Positions 53,170-63,910 of a DNA stretch of 64,000 nt are shown here, piece after piece. A model generated the notes under the pieces. The model saw only the letters and a program-made list of their open reading frames with translations. It made no database searches and was not told the origin of the DNA. The position numbers and the translations under genes were made by a program. This stretch comes from VBAU01 sp036005185 (GTDB taxonomy: Bacteria; Bacteroidota; Bacteroidia; Chitinophagales; Chitinophagaceae): NCBI GenBank assembly GCA_036005185.1, contig DASYQS010000002.1, positions 186,001-250,000 of the forward strand, in the 5' to 3' direction. Position 1 is the stretch's first letter; every line of letters begins with the position of its first letter.

Positions 53170-55632
53170 CTAATTAGTTTGAATAAAGTCAGTGTCTGAT
53201 AATTTCCAATCGTTGTCAAAAAAACCAGCCATTTTTATTTCGTTAGTTCCTGATACCAACATGCTTAGTTTATAAATCATAAAATCAGGAAAGCCGCTTG
53301 CTCCCGCAAAGTATTGATTTGCGTTAGCACCTTCCATTCCTTTAATACCGCTTCCTGTGATTACAGCAACCGAAGCAATTGGGGAACTGCGAATGGGCCA
53401 AACAAAATAAGCGCTCAGGTCATCTCCCTGCCAAGTTTTATTGCCGGCTGTAATTTTATTTCTTTCCACTTGTATCGGACAATCGTTTAAAACTGTTTTC
53501 CATGCAGAGTTAGATGTTTTATTGCCGAAAATGATTACGCCTCTATCTTTATATTTTTCCAGTGAAAACTCTTTATCAGGAATAACGTCAACTGCCCCAT
53601 TTCCCCGATAGTACCAGGTTTCAGCATCATATCTTGTTTTGTTGAAACTCCACTCGTTTTCGTCTTTTGTTCCCACAGTACCATACACAAAAACCATCCT
53701 GTTGTTGAATGCGTCTTTAAAAATTCCATAACGATGCGGGCCTTTTTGATATACATCGGGTTTTATAGCTGCTGTCCACTTTGCATTCTCTCTTAGCAGA
53801 TAAATACTATTCGATGAGCTACTGACAACATGCTGAACGGTAGAACTACCGTCAAGAGTAATTTTTATTGTGTCACCATTATTAAAATCTTTCAGATCTA
53901 ATTTTAGTAAACGAATATTTTCTGTAGTACCTGTAATCGTTTTCAAATTCTTATTTCTGCGCAATTGCATTCTGCTGAATTGTAAAGGATGTAATTGTTG
54001 TTGAACAGATGCCCAATGAAAGTCAGAAGATATGCCCGGGTTAGATGTGATAAAATCAATAGTGTTTACACTACTATCCACCGGCAAAACATGCCATTTA
54101 AAAAAATCAAAAAGAGGTTTCCAGTCAACACTTTGATCACCGAACCAATGTTCGCCGTTTGGGTACTCATAATAACTGATATCAGAATGAAAATCACCTA
54201 AAATTTTTCTCATTTGGCGAGCATAGTTTACAGAAACTACTCTGTCGGCCTCACCATGAAGTACATACACGCCCAAAGGTTTATAATTGCTTACTAATTT
54301 TAGTACATCACTTTGATTGCTTGAGCGAAGTAATATCTGTTCTATCGGTGAGGTGCTGCTATCAGGAATTAGGCCATCAGCAGAGCCATATCCTTTTAAT
54401 GTAGGATATCCCGAACATGCTCCGATTGCTGCCCACTTATCTGGATATGTAGCCCCAAGAAACCAAGTGCCATGACCACCCATAGAATGGCCTGTTAAGT
54501 AAATTCTCTGCGGGTCGGGTTTGAATTTTTCTTTTGCAAGAGCCAGCACTTCAAGTGCATCTAGCCTTCCCCAATCTTCCCAATTAAAACCACGAGGGCG
54601 ACGATTTGTTGCAGCCACAATCGTACCCCAATCTTTTGACTTATATGCTCTAGCTTGGCCAATTGCTTCTACTCCGGCGCCATGTACCGATAGAAATAAT
54701 GCTGAACCCGTTTTTGCAGGAAGGGTTTGTGGTGTTACAGAATAATATTGAAGACTTCCGTCAATATTACTAAGGAAGGTACAACTGTATTTATCGCTGT
54801 CATCAAGGGCAGGGATCGTGATTTTCTTTTCGTCTAAGACATTTGTTTTGTCAAGAAGTTTTAATACACAATCATAATCTCCTTTTTTTGTTGCACCTGA
54901 TCCATTAAAATGAAAAATAACTTTCCTTGTTGACATTGGGGGCACAGAAGGGAGATCTGTTATCATTTCTCTATCGGCAAGATTACTTTTAATTTTCAGA
55001 CCCTTCAATGTTTTTGTTGAAGTATTGATCAAAACTATTGCTCCCATCAGATCATCGTTTTGATTAGCCGGTACAATGAATGGTAAAGTAAGATCTTCAA
55101 TATTCAGCATTACAGGCTTGTCAGGAAAAATAAGATCGGCAATAATATTTCCTCCGCGAACATAAAACTCATTTAAGCCTTTTTTTAATTGCACCGGAAT
55201 ATATAACCAACCTAAAGAATAAGGATCTCCCGCGTGCAGCTCTCCATTTACTATCGCCGTGCTATTGCCTTTTGTATTTAGCAGTGCAGTTTGTTGTTTA
55301 TCTGAGATGTGAGTGAGATATATATAATTTCCACCACCAAATCCTCCTCCGCCAAATCCACCGCGACCTCTGAGACGATTCAAACTGTCGGCAGTGACTA
55401 CTTGCCATTTTACAAATTGTTGTCTCGATCCAATTAGTACTGAATCTCCTTCCGCAGGGTTTTTTAACTCGTTCGTGTAAAGCTTGTAAAGCAGCGGGTC
55501 GGTGTATATAGCCTCCCGGCCGTAGCGGCTTGAAGAATTTATCATCAATCCTTTTGTAAAATGGTAGACATTCTGCGAAAAAGAATGAGACACAGCCAGA
55601 AAAAGAAATACAAGCAGGCTTACGACTTTCAT
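53170..55632 (-). CDS. secreted alpha/beta hydrolase (prolyl-oligopeptidase/esterase type)
   Basis: An 820-residue protein. A signal peptide (1-20, ending SHSFSQ) is followed by a beta-rich N-terminal part, then an alpha/beta-hydrolase domain (about 305-510) with the complete triad: Ser383 in LTGHSMGGHG, Asp463 in GEADRVVSV and His495 in NGEHWFG. A further beta-domain of about 300 residues follows. The N-terminal part contains a Gly-rich patch, RGRGGFGGGGFGGGN (about 88-102), unlike the rest. The family includes peptidases and carbohydrate esterases; the PUL context favours deacylating a glycan, but the sequence does not settle it. Confidence 0.85.
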   Translation of the reverse strand: MKVVSLLVFLFLAVSHSFSQNVYHFTKGLMINSSSRYGREAIYTDPLLYKLYTNELKNPAEGDSVLIGSRQQFVKWQVVTADSLNRLRGRGGFGGGGFGGGNYIYLTHISDKQQTALLNTKGNSTAIVNGELHAGDPYSLGWLYIPVQLKKGLNEFYVRGGNIIADLIFPDKPVMLNIEDLTLPFIVPANQNDDLMGAIVLINTSTKTLKGLKIKSNLADREMITDLPSVPPMSTRKVIFHFNGSGATKKGDYDCVLKLLDKTNVLDEKKITIPALDDSDKYSCTFLSNIDGSLQYYSVTPQTLPAKTGSALFLSVHGAGVEAIGQARAYKSKDWGTIVAATNRRPRGFNWEDWGRLDALEVLALAKEKFKPDPQRIYLTGHSMGGHGTWFLGATYPDKWAAIGACSGYPTLKGYGSADGLIPDSSTSPIEQILLRSSNQSDVLKLVSNYKPLGVYVLHGEADRVVSVNYARQMRKILGDFHSDISYYEYPNGEHWFGDQSVDWKPLFDFFKWHVLPVDSSVNTIDFITSNPGISSDFHWASVQQQLHPLQFSRMQLRRNKNLKTITGTTENIRLLKLDLKDFNNGDTIKITLDGSSTVQHVVSSSSNSIYLLRENAKWTAAIKPDVYQKGPHRYGIFKDAFNNRMVFVYGTVGTKDENEWSFNKTRYDAETWYYRGNGAVDVIPDKEFSLEKYKDRGVIIFGNKTSNSAWKTVLNDCPIQVERNKITAGNKTWQGDDLSAYFVWPIRSSPIASVAVITGSGIKGMEGANANQYFAGASGFPDFMIYKLSMLVSGTNEIKMAGFFDNDWKLSDTDFIQTN

Positions 55633-55820
55633 ATCAGTAATTTATTAAAGTGCCAATCAATTATTCTGCACTATTGGCGATCGAGCATAAATTTTTCTGT
55701 TTGCATCAAATCAAACAAACGGGAAAGAAAGCACCCGCAGAGAACTACAGATGCTTTTTACTAACTGCTATGCTTAAGAAACGAGAAACGTTAAGATCTT
55801 GAAACCAAAAAATTGTTTTC

Positions 55821-57668
55821 TTATTGATAATTGTAATCGTTCCAATATGGTTTTACTCCTTTTTTTGAATCAGGCACCCAAAAGATTGGTGTTGTAAAAT
55901 TATCCTGCGACTGTACTGTTAAGTATTGATCAGGATTTGTTTGAGATGCGGACAAAGGATAGCGCAACCGTTCAGGAAATGGCTTCATTACCTTGCCTGT
56001 AAACGTCATCGGTTCGAGATAAGGATGTCTTGTTCTGCGCAGTTCTGTCCACAATTCATAAGGAGCGACAATATTCAAGTGAATATATTTTTGCTGCATT
56101 AAGATTTCCATTTTGTCCTCAAGATTGGCCCTGCTATTGAAACGTGTTACGATGGAATCAGCATATTGACTGACAACTGACGATGAAGGCTTGGCGGGAT
56201 GCATATACAGTGCAGAATCTTCACCAAACCTGTTCGTACTGAATGTAATCGGACCAATAAAATAATTAGCTTTCTTAGCTTTATCCGCGAAAGAGGCAGA
56301 CATTCGGGCTTCTTCATTTCTTGCATACCAAAAATCTGTAGAGTGAATAATGGCATCTTTGATATAAGCTCCCGCAGTTTTAGGTGTTGTTCCAAGATTC
56401 TTCAAGGCTACTTCGGCAAGTAACAGGTCAACTTCAGCCAGAGACATCATGTAAGCGGGAAATCTGGAATTGTGCGTGTAGGTTGTAAGATGGTATTGGG
56501 ATTTGGCATTTTGCTGCAATGATAAAATAAAACTATTTGGCGTGGTAGTATATCTTTCTCCTGCCACATAATCCGGCTTTTGTGCATCGGCGTCATAGCT
56601 CACTCCGATATATTTTCTTTTGTTGGTCGTTGAACTATAAGCGCCGTCAAAATATTTTGTAGGCATAGCTATCACCGGTAATCTTGGATCGTCAATACCG
56701 GGTTGGTACATTCCGAGATCACGATTCATACGTTTCATGATAATGTTGGGAATAAAACTGGCAAACGAATTTTCTCCCAATCCTCTTATCCAGAAACCAT
56801 TACTTTCAGGACCTTCGTCAGCAAAAATGGGTTGCAAGAAATCCTGCGTTGGAAAAGGTTTCGATAAGATATCCTGGAGCTGCGTTTTTGCGAAAGCTTC
56901 ATCAATTCCTGAAAGCCTGACCGCATATTTCAAGCGCAGTGCATTAATAAACTGAATCCATTTGTCAATGCTTCCATTGAGTGCCACATCATATCTGCCA
57001 ACCAGTTGTTGGCCAAGGGTGGACATTGCTCCATAGATCTGTGGCAAATCCTGCTGGATCTGTTTCAATTCGTTCATTACAGAAACATAAATTTCCTTAG
57101 GGTCATCAAATTTTGGATAGAACAGTCCTTCACTTCCTTTAAAGGCTTCTGTGTAAGGGATGCTGTTATAAAAGTCAACATTGATCAATGCTATATAATC
57201 TTTAATTACAGTGGCAAGCGTATAATATATTTTATTGTCCCTGACTCCTGCTGAATCAGCTATTTTCTTTAACTCGTCATTTAACACTGCCCAGTATCTT
57301 GATCTTGTGTAAAAATCATTCAAACGACTGTTCCAAAAAGTGCCACTGTTTGTACTGCCAAAACCGTTCACCCCGCTCAGATCATCATAATTCAGGAACC
57401 AAGCATAACGGTCGGTAATTAGTCGCTGCGCAATTTGCGAGTACCCGGGAACTTCGATACCCCCATTGAGCTGCCAGTAAAACTCACCGTAATCCTGAAC
57501 AAAAATTTTATGCTCAGCGAGCATTGACAGAAATATGCCTCCAAACAAATTTTCTGTTTTAGAATAAACCTCAGGGTTTACAAATTGCTCCTCAAGTTTT
57601 TTCTTGCAACCCGCAAGAGAGCTTATCAAAACAATCAGGAACAAAAATTTTAGAATATATCGTTTCAT
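55821..57668 (-). CDS. SusD/RagB-type outer membrane lipoprotein (SusD-like_2 group)
   Basis: SusD proteins bind glycans at the cell surface and cap the SusC channel. This 615-residue protein has a lipobox ending SSLAGC with Cys21, then CKKKLEEQFVNPEVY. The N-terminal TPR-like helices include YKDYIALINVDFYNSIPYTEA; the C-terminal half has the usual YMSLAEVDLLLAEVALKNLG and ILMQQKYIHLNIVAPYELWTELRRTRHP blocks. It starts 18 bases after susC on the same strand. Ligand specificity cannot be read from sequence. Confidence 0.95.
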   Translation of the reverse strand: MKRYILKFLFLIVLISSLAGCKKKLEEQFVNPEVYSKTENLFGGIFLSMLAEHKIFVQDYGEFYWQLNGGIEVPGYSQIAQRLITDRYAWFLNYDDLSGVNGFGSTNSGTFWNSRLNDFYTRSRYWAVLNDELKKIADSAGVRDNKIYYTLATVIKDYIALINVDFYNSIPYTEAFKGSEGLFYPKFDDPKEIYVSVMNELKQIQQDLPQIYGAMSTLGQQLVGRYDVALNGSIDKWIQFINALRLKYAVRLSGIDEAFAKTQLQDILSKPFPTQDFLQPIFADEGPESNGFWIRGLGENSFASFIPNIIMKRMNRDLGMYQPGIDDPRLPVIAMPTKYFDGAYSSTTNKRKYIGVSYDADAQKPDYVAGERYTTTPNSFILSLQQNAKSQYHLTTYTHNSRFPAYMMSLAEVDLLLAEVALKNLGTTPKTAGAYIKDAIIHSTDFWYARNEEARMSASFADKAKKANYFIGPITFSTNRFGEDSALYMHPAKPSSSVVSQYADSIVTRFNSRANLEDKMEILMQQKYIHLNIVAPYELWTELRRTRHPYLEPMTFTGKVMKPFPERLRYPLSASQTNPDQYLTVQSQDNFTTPIFWVPDSKKGVKPYWNDYNYQ

Positions 57669-57685
57669 AAAAAGATTTTTAGAGA

Positions 57686-60600
57686 TTAGAAGCTAATGCT
57701 GACACCAAAAATGAAAGAGCGGATTGAGGGATAAAAAGAATTTTCCACAAAACCCTGTGCACCCAGTGTTGCTTCCGCATCGATATTTGGTATAGCCTTG
57801 TATATATAACCCAGATTTCTGACCGCGACATTTACGGAAAGCTTTTGCAACTTTAATTTATCAGATATCTTTTTGGGAATTGTATAGTCTAGTGAAATTT
57901 CCCTCAACTTGATGTAATCATTTTTGTAAACTCTATCTGGCGGCCAGCCGCTACTTACGTCGCTAATGTAGGTTTGATAATATACAGGTGCTGCTACAAT
58001 AATATCATTCTTTTCATATTTGGTAACTCCGCCTGTAACGACTGCTTTGACGCCGTCAAGAATAAGACCGTCATGATAAACGAGGCCACCCACAGCATTG
58101 GCAGGAGCGGGTTGGTTGTGTTGCCAGAGTATTTTTTTATTTGTTCCTGTTTCAATATAATAAGCCATGCCTCCATGCGCTTCATCACGATAAGGTAATG
58201 TGGCTTTGATGACTCCATTTCCTACAAGATACTGGTTGGCATAAGAGAAAACAGTGCCCCCATATTTATAGTCGATTCCAATATGAAGATTAAATCCCTT
58301 CATGAAGAAATCACTATATAATCCGCCAAAAAGCTTTGGATTTACGTTACCTACCTTGATGTATTTTGAAGTGCTTAAAGAATAGTTACCATCTGCACCC
58401 ACAATCTTGTTGCCATCAGGATCCCGGGAATAATCGTACATATAAATATCGCCGATAGGATCGCCAACCTTGCCTACCACCCTCACTCCGTTATTGATTC
58501 CATCAATCAATTGCTCGTTAATTCCTTGATATAGTTTCACCACTTTTGATCGCTGCCGTGCCGCCGTCAGGGTTAGATCCCAACGATACTTTTTGGTAAC
58601 AAAAGGAGCGCCTTTGATCGAAACTTCATACCCCCAGTTTTTGGCGTTCCCGCTATTGATATTAGCAACACCATAACCAGTAGCGGGATTAATGTTCAGA
58701 GGGATGATCTGATTATAAATATTATTTGTATAGAAAGAAAGTTCTAGTTCAATCCTGCTCTGATCAAACCATCTGGTATTTAATCCTACTTCAAATTCCC
58801 TTTTTCTGAAAGGCTTGATAGGTTCAAGAAACAATGAGCTGGGAGGAAAAACTCCAATAATGGTTGCCGCTTCATAAACAGGTTGAACGCTATAGCTATT
58901 ATTTGCAAAATATCTGTTTTGCAACGCTATGTTTGGCCCCCCGCCAACATCTGCCCATGCAAAACTAAGCTTGCCATATTTGAGTTTTGGAATCGTAAAA
59001 TCATTGGTGAAATTATATACAAGAGAGGCTCCTGGATAGAAATAAGAATTAAGTCCAGGCGGCAACGTGGAATTCCAATCTTTTCTAGCATCAAGTTGAA
59101 GATAAATGGTGTTCTTCCATGATGCAGTGACTGAGCCCAATATTCCATATATCAGATCTGAACCTCTTACTATTCCACGCAGCTTACCCAACGATGTTGA
59201 AATAGTAGCGAGATCGTTGCCCAAAGAATACCAATCAGGAAACCGCAACCCATTTTCACCTGTACCGGCAAACACATTACTTTCCTCTACCTGCTGATAA
59301 GCCCAGCCACCATACGCAAAAATTCTCAGGTTATCATTCATAAATCCCTGCTCATAATTTAACAACGCCTGGTAATTCTGCACAACAGTATTTTGTTTTC
59401 TCCATTGGTATTTGCCGCCGGAAAGTTGTGGGGTTAATTGAACGATTTGGTTTTCCGTAGTATAATCAATATTTGTATAGTCAACTGCGGCCTGTGCTAG
59501 AACTGATATTTGTTTGGTAAATTTTAAAGTTGTTTTTAGCGAGGTAATGGTATGAAATTTTTTATCTAAGTCGGTGTTTTGATTTTGCTCCCACAATACA
59601 CCAATTAGCCGTGTAGCTGACGGAGGCAAAGCATAATTATCCAAGATTCTTCTGTAGCCAAATTCATCCAGATAAAAATCTCTGAGAAAATTATAATCAT
59701 AATCACGGTTCAAGCCCCAAGCCACAACCTGGTCAATATTAGGTCTTCTGTTACGTGTGGTAATACTGTAGAGGTTAGTCGTAAATTCAAACCGGGCAAA
59801 TGGAGAAACATTAAAATCACCGTTAAAGCTAAATGTATTATTTTTTTGATTTGCCCTGTCTATAATATCATTATAATCAACATGCGAAAAAGAGGCTCTG
59901 GCACTTCCAAAAGCACCTGCTCCGGAAATCGCAACATTTGTTCTGTTTGAGATTCCGGTTTTAAAAAAATCAATCCAATTATCCGGATAAGCTTTGTAAG
60001 GAACCATTACGCTGTCATAACGCATTGCCTGGCTTCCATCGAATTTTGGTCCGAAACTAAACCGCGTAGCACGCAGTGTTCTCACTCTTTGACCATTCGG
60101 CAAAACAGTAGTAGCAGTATCCAACGTACTCGTTCCAGAACCATACTCATTTTGAAAATCAATATAAGTAAAAGGTTTTTCAATGCTTATTTGATGCGAA
60201 ACATTGACGCCGAGCCCTCTTGTTTTTTTTCCACTTTTGGTTGTGATCAATACTACACCATTTAACCCCTGGCTTCCATATAATACAGTTGCTTTTGCGC
60301 CCTTCAATATTTCTATCGACTCAATGTCTTCAGCATTAAGATCATTAATTCCTGTACCATAATCCAAAGCATTCAACGGATCATAAGTGGGGCCGGTTTG
60401 GCCGGTTGATTGATCAAAAGCAACGGCCTCCATCGTTGAAGACTTATCATAGATAGGCACTCCATCTACAACAAACAATGGCCTTGTTTTGGCAAATGAT
60501 TCAAGGCCTGCAGCACCCCTGATCCTAATGTTGACCCCACCGGTGGGACCAGCAGAACCAATATTTATTCCAACACCCGGCGCCTTTCCATATAATGAAA

Positions 60601-61024
60601 GCGCAGGATTTAAAGGAACACCAGCCTTTGTTAGTTCTTCACCTTTAACAGTGGAAGTAGCGTACCCGATACTTCTTTTATCTCGTTTTATTCCTAATGC
60701 CGTAACCACTACTTCGCCCATTTCACCTTCACCCGCTTCCATACTAGCGGCAACGCGACTTTCGTTGGCAGTGACCGTTATTTCCTGTGTTTTATATCCT
60801 ACGTAGGAAATTCTGAGGATAACCTTTCCGTTCGGAACAGTTAAACTAAATCTTCCGTCAACCCCTGTTAGTGTACTAATTTTTTGATTTTGCACTTGAA
60901 CTGTTGCGCCCGGCAAAGGCTGATTCTGCGCATCCGTGATTACACCGGTAATGGTTCTGGTTTGGGCCAGAGCAGTGAAGGTTCCGGCGAGCAACACCGA
61001 AAAAAGCAGTAGGTACTTTCTCAT
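57686..61024 (-). CDS. SusC/RagA-type TonB-linked outer membrane transporter
   Basis: A 1112-residue TonB-dependent transporter. A signal peptide (1-20, ending FTALAQ) is followed by a carboxypeptidase-D-like regulatory domain (about 22-98, GVITDAQNQPLPGATVQVQ), the SusC plug (about 118-265) with ALSLYGKAPGVGINIGSAGP, NIRIRGAAGLES, PLFVVDGVPIYD and IEILKGAKATVLYGSQGLNGVVLITTKSG, then a 22-strand barrel ending in a strand with terminal Phe. No anti-sigma (SusR/FecR) partner is adjacent. It forms the uptake complex with the SusD gene 18 bases downstream. Long upstream region (61025-61556) holds a candidate ROK operator. Confidence 0.96.
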   Translation of the reverse strand: MRKYLLLFSVLLAGTFTALAQTRTITGVITDAQNQPLPGATVQVQNQKISTLTGVDGRFSLTVPNGKVILRISYVGYKTQEITVTANESRVAASMEAGEGEMGEVVVTALGIKRDKRSIGYATSTVKGEELTKAGVPLNPALSLYGKAPGVGINIGSAGPTGGVNIRIRGAAGLESFAKTRPLFVVDGVPIYDKSSTMEAVAFDQSTGQTGPTYDPLNALDYGTGINDLNAEDIESIEILKGAKATVLYGSQGLNGVVLITTKSGKKTRGLGVNVSHQISIEKPFTYIDFQNEYGSGTSTLDTATTVLPNGQRVRTLRATRFSFGPKFDGSQAMRYDSVMVPYKAYPDNWIDFFKTGISNRTNVAISGAGAFGSARASFSHVDYNDIIDRANQKNNTFSFNGDFNVSPFARFEFTTNLYSITTRNRRPNIDQVVAWGLNRDYDYNFLRDFYLDEFGYRRILDNYALPPSATRLIGVLWEQNQNTDLDKKFHTITSLKTTLKFTKQISVLAQAAVDYTNIDYTTENQIVQLTPQLSGGKYQWRKQNTVVQNYQALLNYEQGFMNDNLRIFAYGGWAYQQVEESNVFAGTGENGLRFPDWYSLGNDLATISTSLGKLRGIVRGSDLIYGILGSVTASWKNTIYLQLDARKDWNSTLPPGLNSYFYPGASLVYNFTNDFTIPKLKYGKLSFAWADVGGGPNIALQNRYFANNSYSVQPVYEAATIIGVFPPSSLFLEPIKPFRKREFEVGLNTRWFDQSRIELELSFYTNNIYNQIIPLNINPATGYGVANINSGNAKNWGYEVSIKGAPFVTKKYRWDLTLTAARQRSKVVKLYQGINEQLIDGINNGVRVVGKVGDPIGDIYMYDYSRDPDGNKIVGADGNYSLSTSKYIKVGNVNPKLFGGLYSDFFMKGFNLHIGIDYKYGGTVFSYANQYLVGNGVIKATLPYRDEAHGGMAYYIETGTNKKILWQHNQPAPANAVGGLVYHDGLILDGVKAVVTGGVTKYEKNDIIVAAPVYYQTYISDVSSGWPPDRVYKNDYIKLREISLDYTIPKKISDKLKLQKLSVNVAVRNLGYIYKAIPNIDAEATLGAQGFVENSFYPSIRSFIFGVSISF

Positions 61025-61556
61025 TTCGTCGGTTTTTTTGGTTTAAAAAATCAATTTGATATTGTCAGTATGCCATTTAATGTTAACCAGCTAAAAATCT
61101 CATCTGATAAATCAGAATAGATTTTGAAAGTGCAGGCAGCAACTAGCTCACAGTTACCGACAGTTCAATAACCTGGTTGTTGTTACCCACGGCGATTTTA
61201 CCCACCTTACTCAGTGGACCCTAGTCCGAATAAATGGAAGCTGACTGGTTTTCTCGATGCAAAAGTTCAATCGTTGAAGCATTCGTGTTTACAGAGGGAG
61301 TGCTGATTTATTGTGAACTTCAAATAGGATAAAGTTATTTGAGAATTTTTCTACTTAACAACAATTTTTAGCTGAACTATCCTTACTTTTTAAATTCAGA
61401 GGCTAATTTATAGAACTTTTATTAATTTTTAAAAAAGTTTTTTAAATTTTTGAACACAAATTTCATCTGGCGAAGTTTGCACTCCGAATAATAGGCTATT
61501 GGCAAGTTTAGAAACCAAGTAGAAGTTGTACTCCCCGGCGCAGTAGTTAGTAATTT
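61025..61556. other. intergenic region upstream of susC
   Basis: These 532 bases have no supported gene. They contain the 26-base palindrome listed separately and probably the susC promoter, although I see no exact TAnnTTTG in the minus-strand direction. AT-rich throughout. Confidence 0.6.
61414..61439. promoter_or_regulatory. candidate ROK operator upstream of susC
   Basis: A 26-base imperfect palindrome with ends AACTTTT and AAAAAGTT, sharing 17 identical central bases with 51651-51674. It is about 390 bases upstream of susC, far for a promoter-overlapping operator unless the leader is long. Confidence 0.35.
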
Positions 61557-63866
61557 TTAGGGGTCTTTCATCACTGAAGAAGGTCTGTTTTCCGTATTCA
61601 CCCCCCATGTCTTCGAAGGTTGGCTTCCCATCACAATTGTTATTTCTCCACCAGCCATAATATTTTTATATAGGATGTATGATTTCAAATATTTTTTTTC
61701 GTTGAAAGTGATGCTTTGAATGTATTTATTTTTTGCGTCGTTATTTATCACCCGAATATGAAATGTCTTCCCATTACCCACTGCTAAAGTTGCTTCATCC
61801 ATTACGGGACTTCCAAATACATAAATACCACCAGCTGGATCCACCTGGTAAAACCCAAGAGCAGATAGAACATACCAGGCTGACATTTGCCCAACATCTT
61901 CATTACCGGAAAGTCCATCTGGTTTGTCTGAATAAAGACTATCCAGAATGTATCTTATTTTATCAGCCGCTTTCCACGGCTGTCCAACATAATTGTACAG
62001 GTATACAATGTGGTGACTGGGTTCATTACCGTGAGCATACTGGCCAATTAAACCCGAAATATCAGGAGGTGCATCTTTACCTAAATCACCTCTTACTATA
62101 AACAGTGAGTCGAGTTTCCTTGTAAATGTTTTTTCTCCGCCAAGCAATTGTATCAAACCATTTACATCTTGCGGCACCAGCCACAAATATTGCCAGGCAT
62201 TACCCTCCGTGTAGTCGTCTCTTGTAGGTATAGCCGTAAAAGGATTGAATGGTTCAGTCCATTTACCTTTTGAAGTTTTGCCGCGCATAAATTGAGTAAC
62301 CGGGTCAAAATAGGTTTGATAATACATTGCTCGCTTAGTGAAATAAGCATAGTCTTCCCGCTTGTTCATTTTTTTAGCCATTTGTGCAATAGCCCCATCG
62401 GCAATAGCATATTCCATAGCAATGGCAACGGATTCTGCTACACTGTCCGCAGGAATGAACCCATATTTTTTCACATAATAAATTGCACGCTCATCTTGCA
62501 TGGCGGTTGTTCTCACCGCCTCCCATGCAAGCGCGGTGTCAAATCCTTTAAACCCTTTTAGATAAGCATCGACTATTACTTGTACAGCACTATAGCCAGG
62601 CATAGTATTGGTCTCATTGCCCATCAGGTGCCAGACAGGAAGTTTGCCCTGTTGCTGATAAACAGCCAGCATGGAATTAATCATATCGCTCACTCTCCCC
62701 GTTTGAAAAATGGTATAGAGCGGATGTGCAGCACGATAAGTATCCCACAAAGAAAAAGTAGTGAGGTTAGTAAAGTTGGCTCTTCGATACACCCTTTTAT
62801 CAGTGCCGAGATAATCACCATTGTGATCATTAAAAATAGAAGGCGCTATCATGGTATGATACAAAGCAGTATAAAATGTGCGCAGGCGAAACTCATCATG
62901 AGTCGCCACTTTTACTTTATTCAACTCATGATTCCATGCACCATTTGCTTTTTGTACTATATCTTCGAAATCCCAGTTAGGTACTTCAGCTTTAATATTT
63001 TTTTCTGCATTCTCTATGCCTACCGGTGAAATTCCGACTTTGACGAGAATTTTTTCATTTTCTAAAGTTGAAAATAAAACAACTCCTTTTGTATGTCTCC
63101 CCGTAAGAGAATCAGTTTTTTGCAAAATGCTGTCTTCATAAATGGAAAAAAGTTTAAAAGGCTTGGAGAAGATTGCAGTAAAGAATATTCTTTGATCTGC
63201 AGCCCAGCCCTTTGAAAAACGATATCCGGCAATGGTAGTATCATTGATCTTTTGAATAAATGTTTTAACAGGACTATCCCATCCAATTCCGGTTTCAAGA
63301 TCAATGATAATTTTTGAATCAGCCGAAGCAGGAAAACTATATTGATGAACACCTACCCGTTCTGTAGCTGTAAGTTCAGCCTTGATGCCATATCTTTTTA
63401 AATAGACAGAATAATAGCCTGGTTTTGCTTTTTCCTGATCATGTGCAAACAAAGAGTAGTAGCCAGTGTCGGGTTTGCCCGCTATTCCTTTTCTTAATTT
63501 AATATTACCAATTACGGGCATTAAACATATATCACCAAGGTCACCAATGCCTGTTCCGCTGAGATGAGTATGTGCGAATCCGATAATAGTTGAATCCGAA
63601 TAATGATACCCGGAGCACCAATCCCAACCTTGTGAAATATTTACAGGTCCTAATTGCACCGCGCCGAAAGGAACATTGGCGCCAAGGAACACATGGCCAT
63701 GGAAGCCTGTTCCGATAAAAGGATCAACATATTTAGTAAGTTGATTTTTGATAGTGCCGCTATTTTTTTTATTCTGGCTGTAAGAAGATACTATGAAACA
63801 AAAGCAAACCAAACAGCAAAAAAGCAGCTTGAAAAAATGTAAAGAATTGTTATTTGCTTTATTCAT
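61557..63866 (-). CDS. GH92 exo-alpha-mannosidase, secreted
   Basis: A 769-residue glycoside hydrolase of family 92. A signal peptide (about 1-30, ending SSYSQ) is followed by the N-terminal beta-sandwich with YVDPFIGTGFHGHVFLGANVPFGAVQLGP and GFAHTHLSGTG, and the (alpha/alpha)6 barrel with TFSLWDTYRAAHPLYT, MPGYSAVQVIVDAYLKG, EGNAWQYLWLVPQD, HGNEPSHHIVYLYN and GLSGNEDVGQMSAWYVLSALGFY. Catalysis in this family is calcium-dependent and uses acidic residues in the last blocks, all present. The specific mannosidic linkage cannot be read from sequence. It lies upstream of susC, separated by 532 bases. Confidence 0.95.
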   Translation of the reverse strand: MNKANNNSLHFFKLLFCCLVCFCFIVSSYSQNKKNSGTIKNQLTKYVDPFIGTGFHGHVFLGANVPFGAVQLGPVNISQGWDWCSGYHYSDSTIIGFAHTHLSGTGIGDLGDICLMPVIGNIKLRKGIAGKPDTGYYSLFAHDQEKAKPGYYSVYLKRYGIKAELTATERVGVHQYSFPASADSKIIIDLETGIGWDSPVKTFIQKINDTTIAGYRFSKGWAADQRIFFTAIFSKPFKLFSIYEDSILQKTDSLTGRHTKGVVLFSTLENEKILVKVGISPVGIENAEKNIKAEVPNWDFEDIVQKANGAWNHELNKVKVATHDEFRLRTFYTALYHTMIAPSIFNDHNGDYLGTDKRVYRRANFTNLTTFSLWDTYRAAHPLYTIFQTGRVSDMINSMLAVYQQQGKLPVWHLMGNETNTMPGYSAVQVIVDAYLKGFKGFDTALAWEAVRTTAMQDERAIYYVKKYGFIPADSVAESVAIAMEYAIADGAIAQMAKKMNKREDYAYFTKRAMYYQTYFDPVTQFMRGKTSKGKWTEPFNPFTAIPTRDDYTEGNAWQYLWLVPQDVNGLIQLLGGEKTFTRKLDSLFIVRGDLGKDAPPDISGLIGQYAHGNEPSHHIVYLYNYVGQPWKAADKIRYILDSLYSDKPDGLSGNEDVGQMSAWYVLSALGFYQVDPAGGIYVFGSPVMDEATLAVGNGKTFHIRVINNDAKNKYIQSITFNEKKYLKSYILYKNIMAGGEITIVMGSQPSKTWGVNTENRPSSVMKDP

Positions 63867-63910
63867 GACAAAAATTAGAAAAGACCAATCTCACATTTAA
63901 TCATATTTTA

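Noticed and set aside
62580..63029. 149-codon plus-strand frame inside the GH92 gene
   Set aside because: It is antisense to conserved GH92 blocks, with no promoter or domain support.
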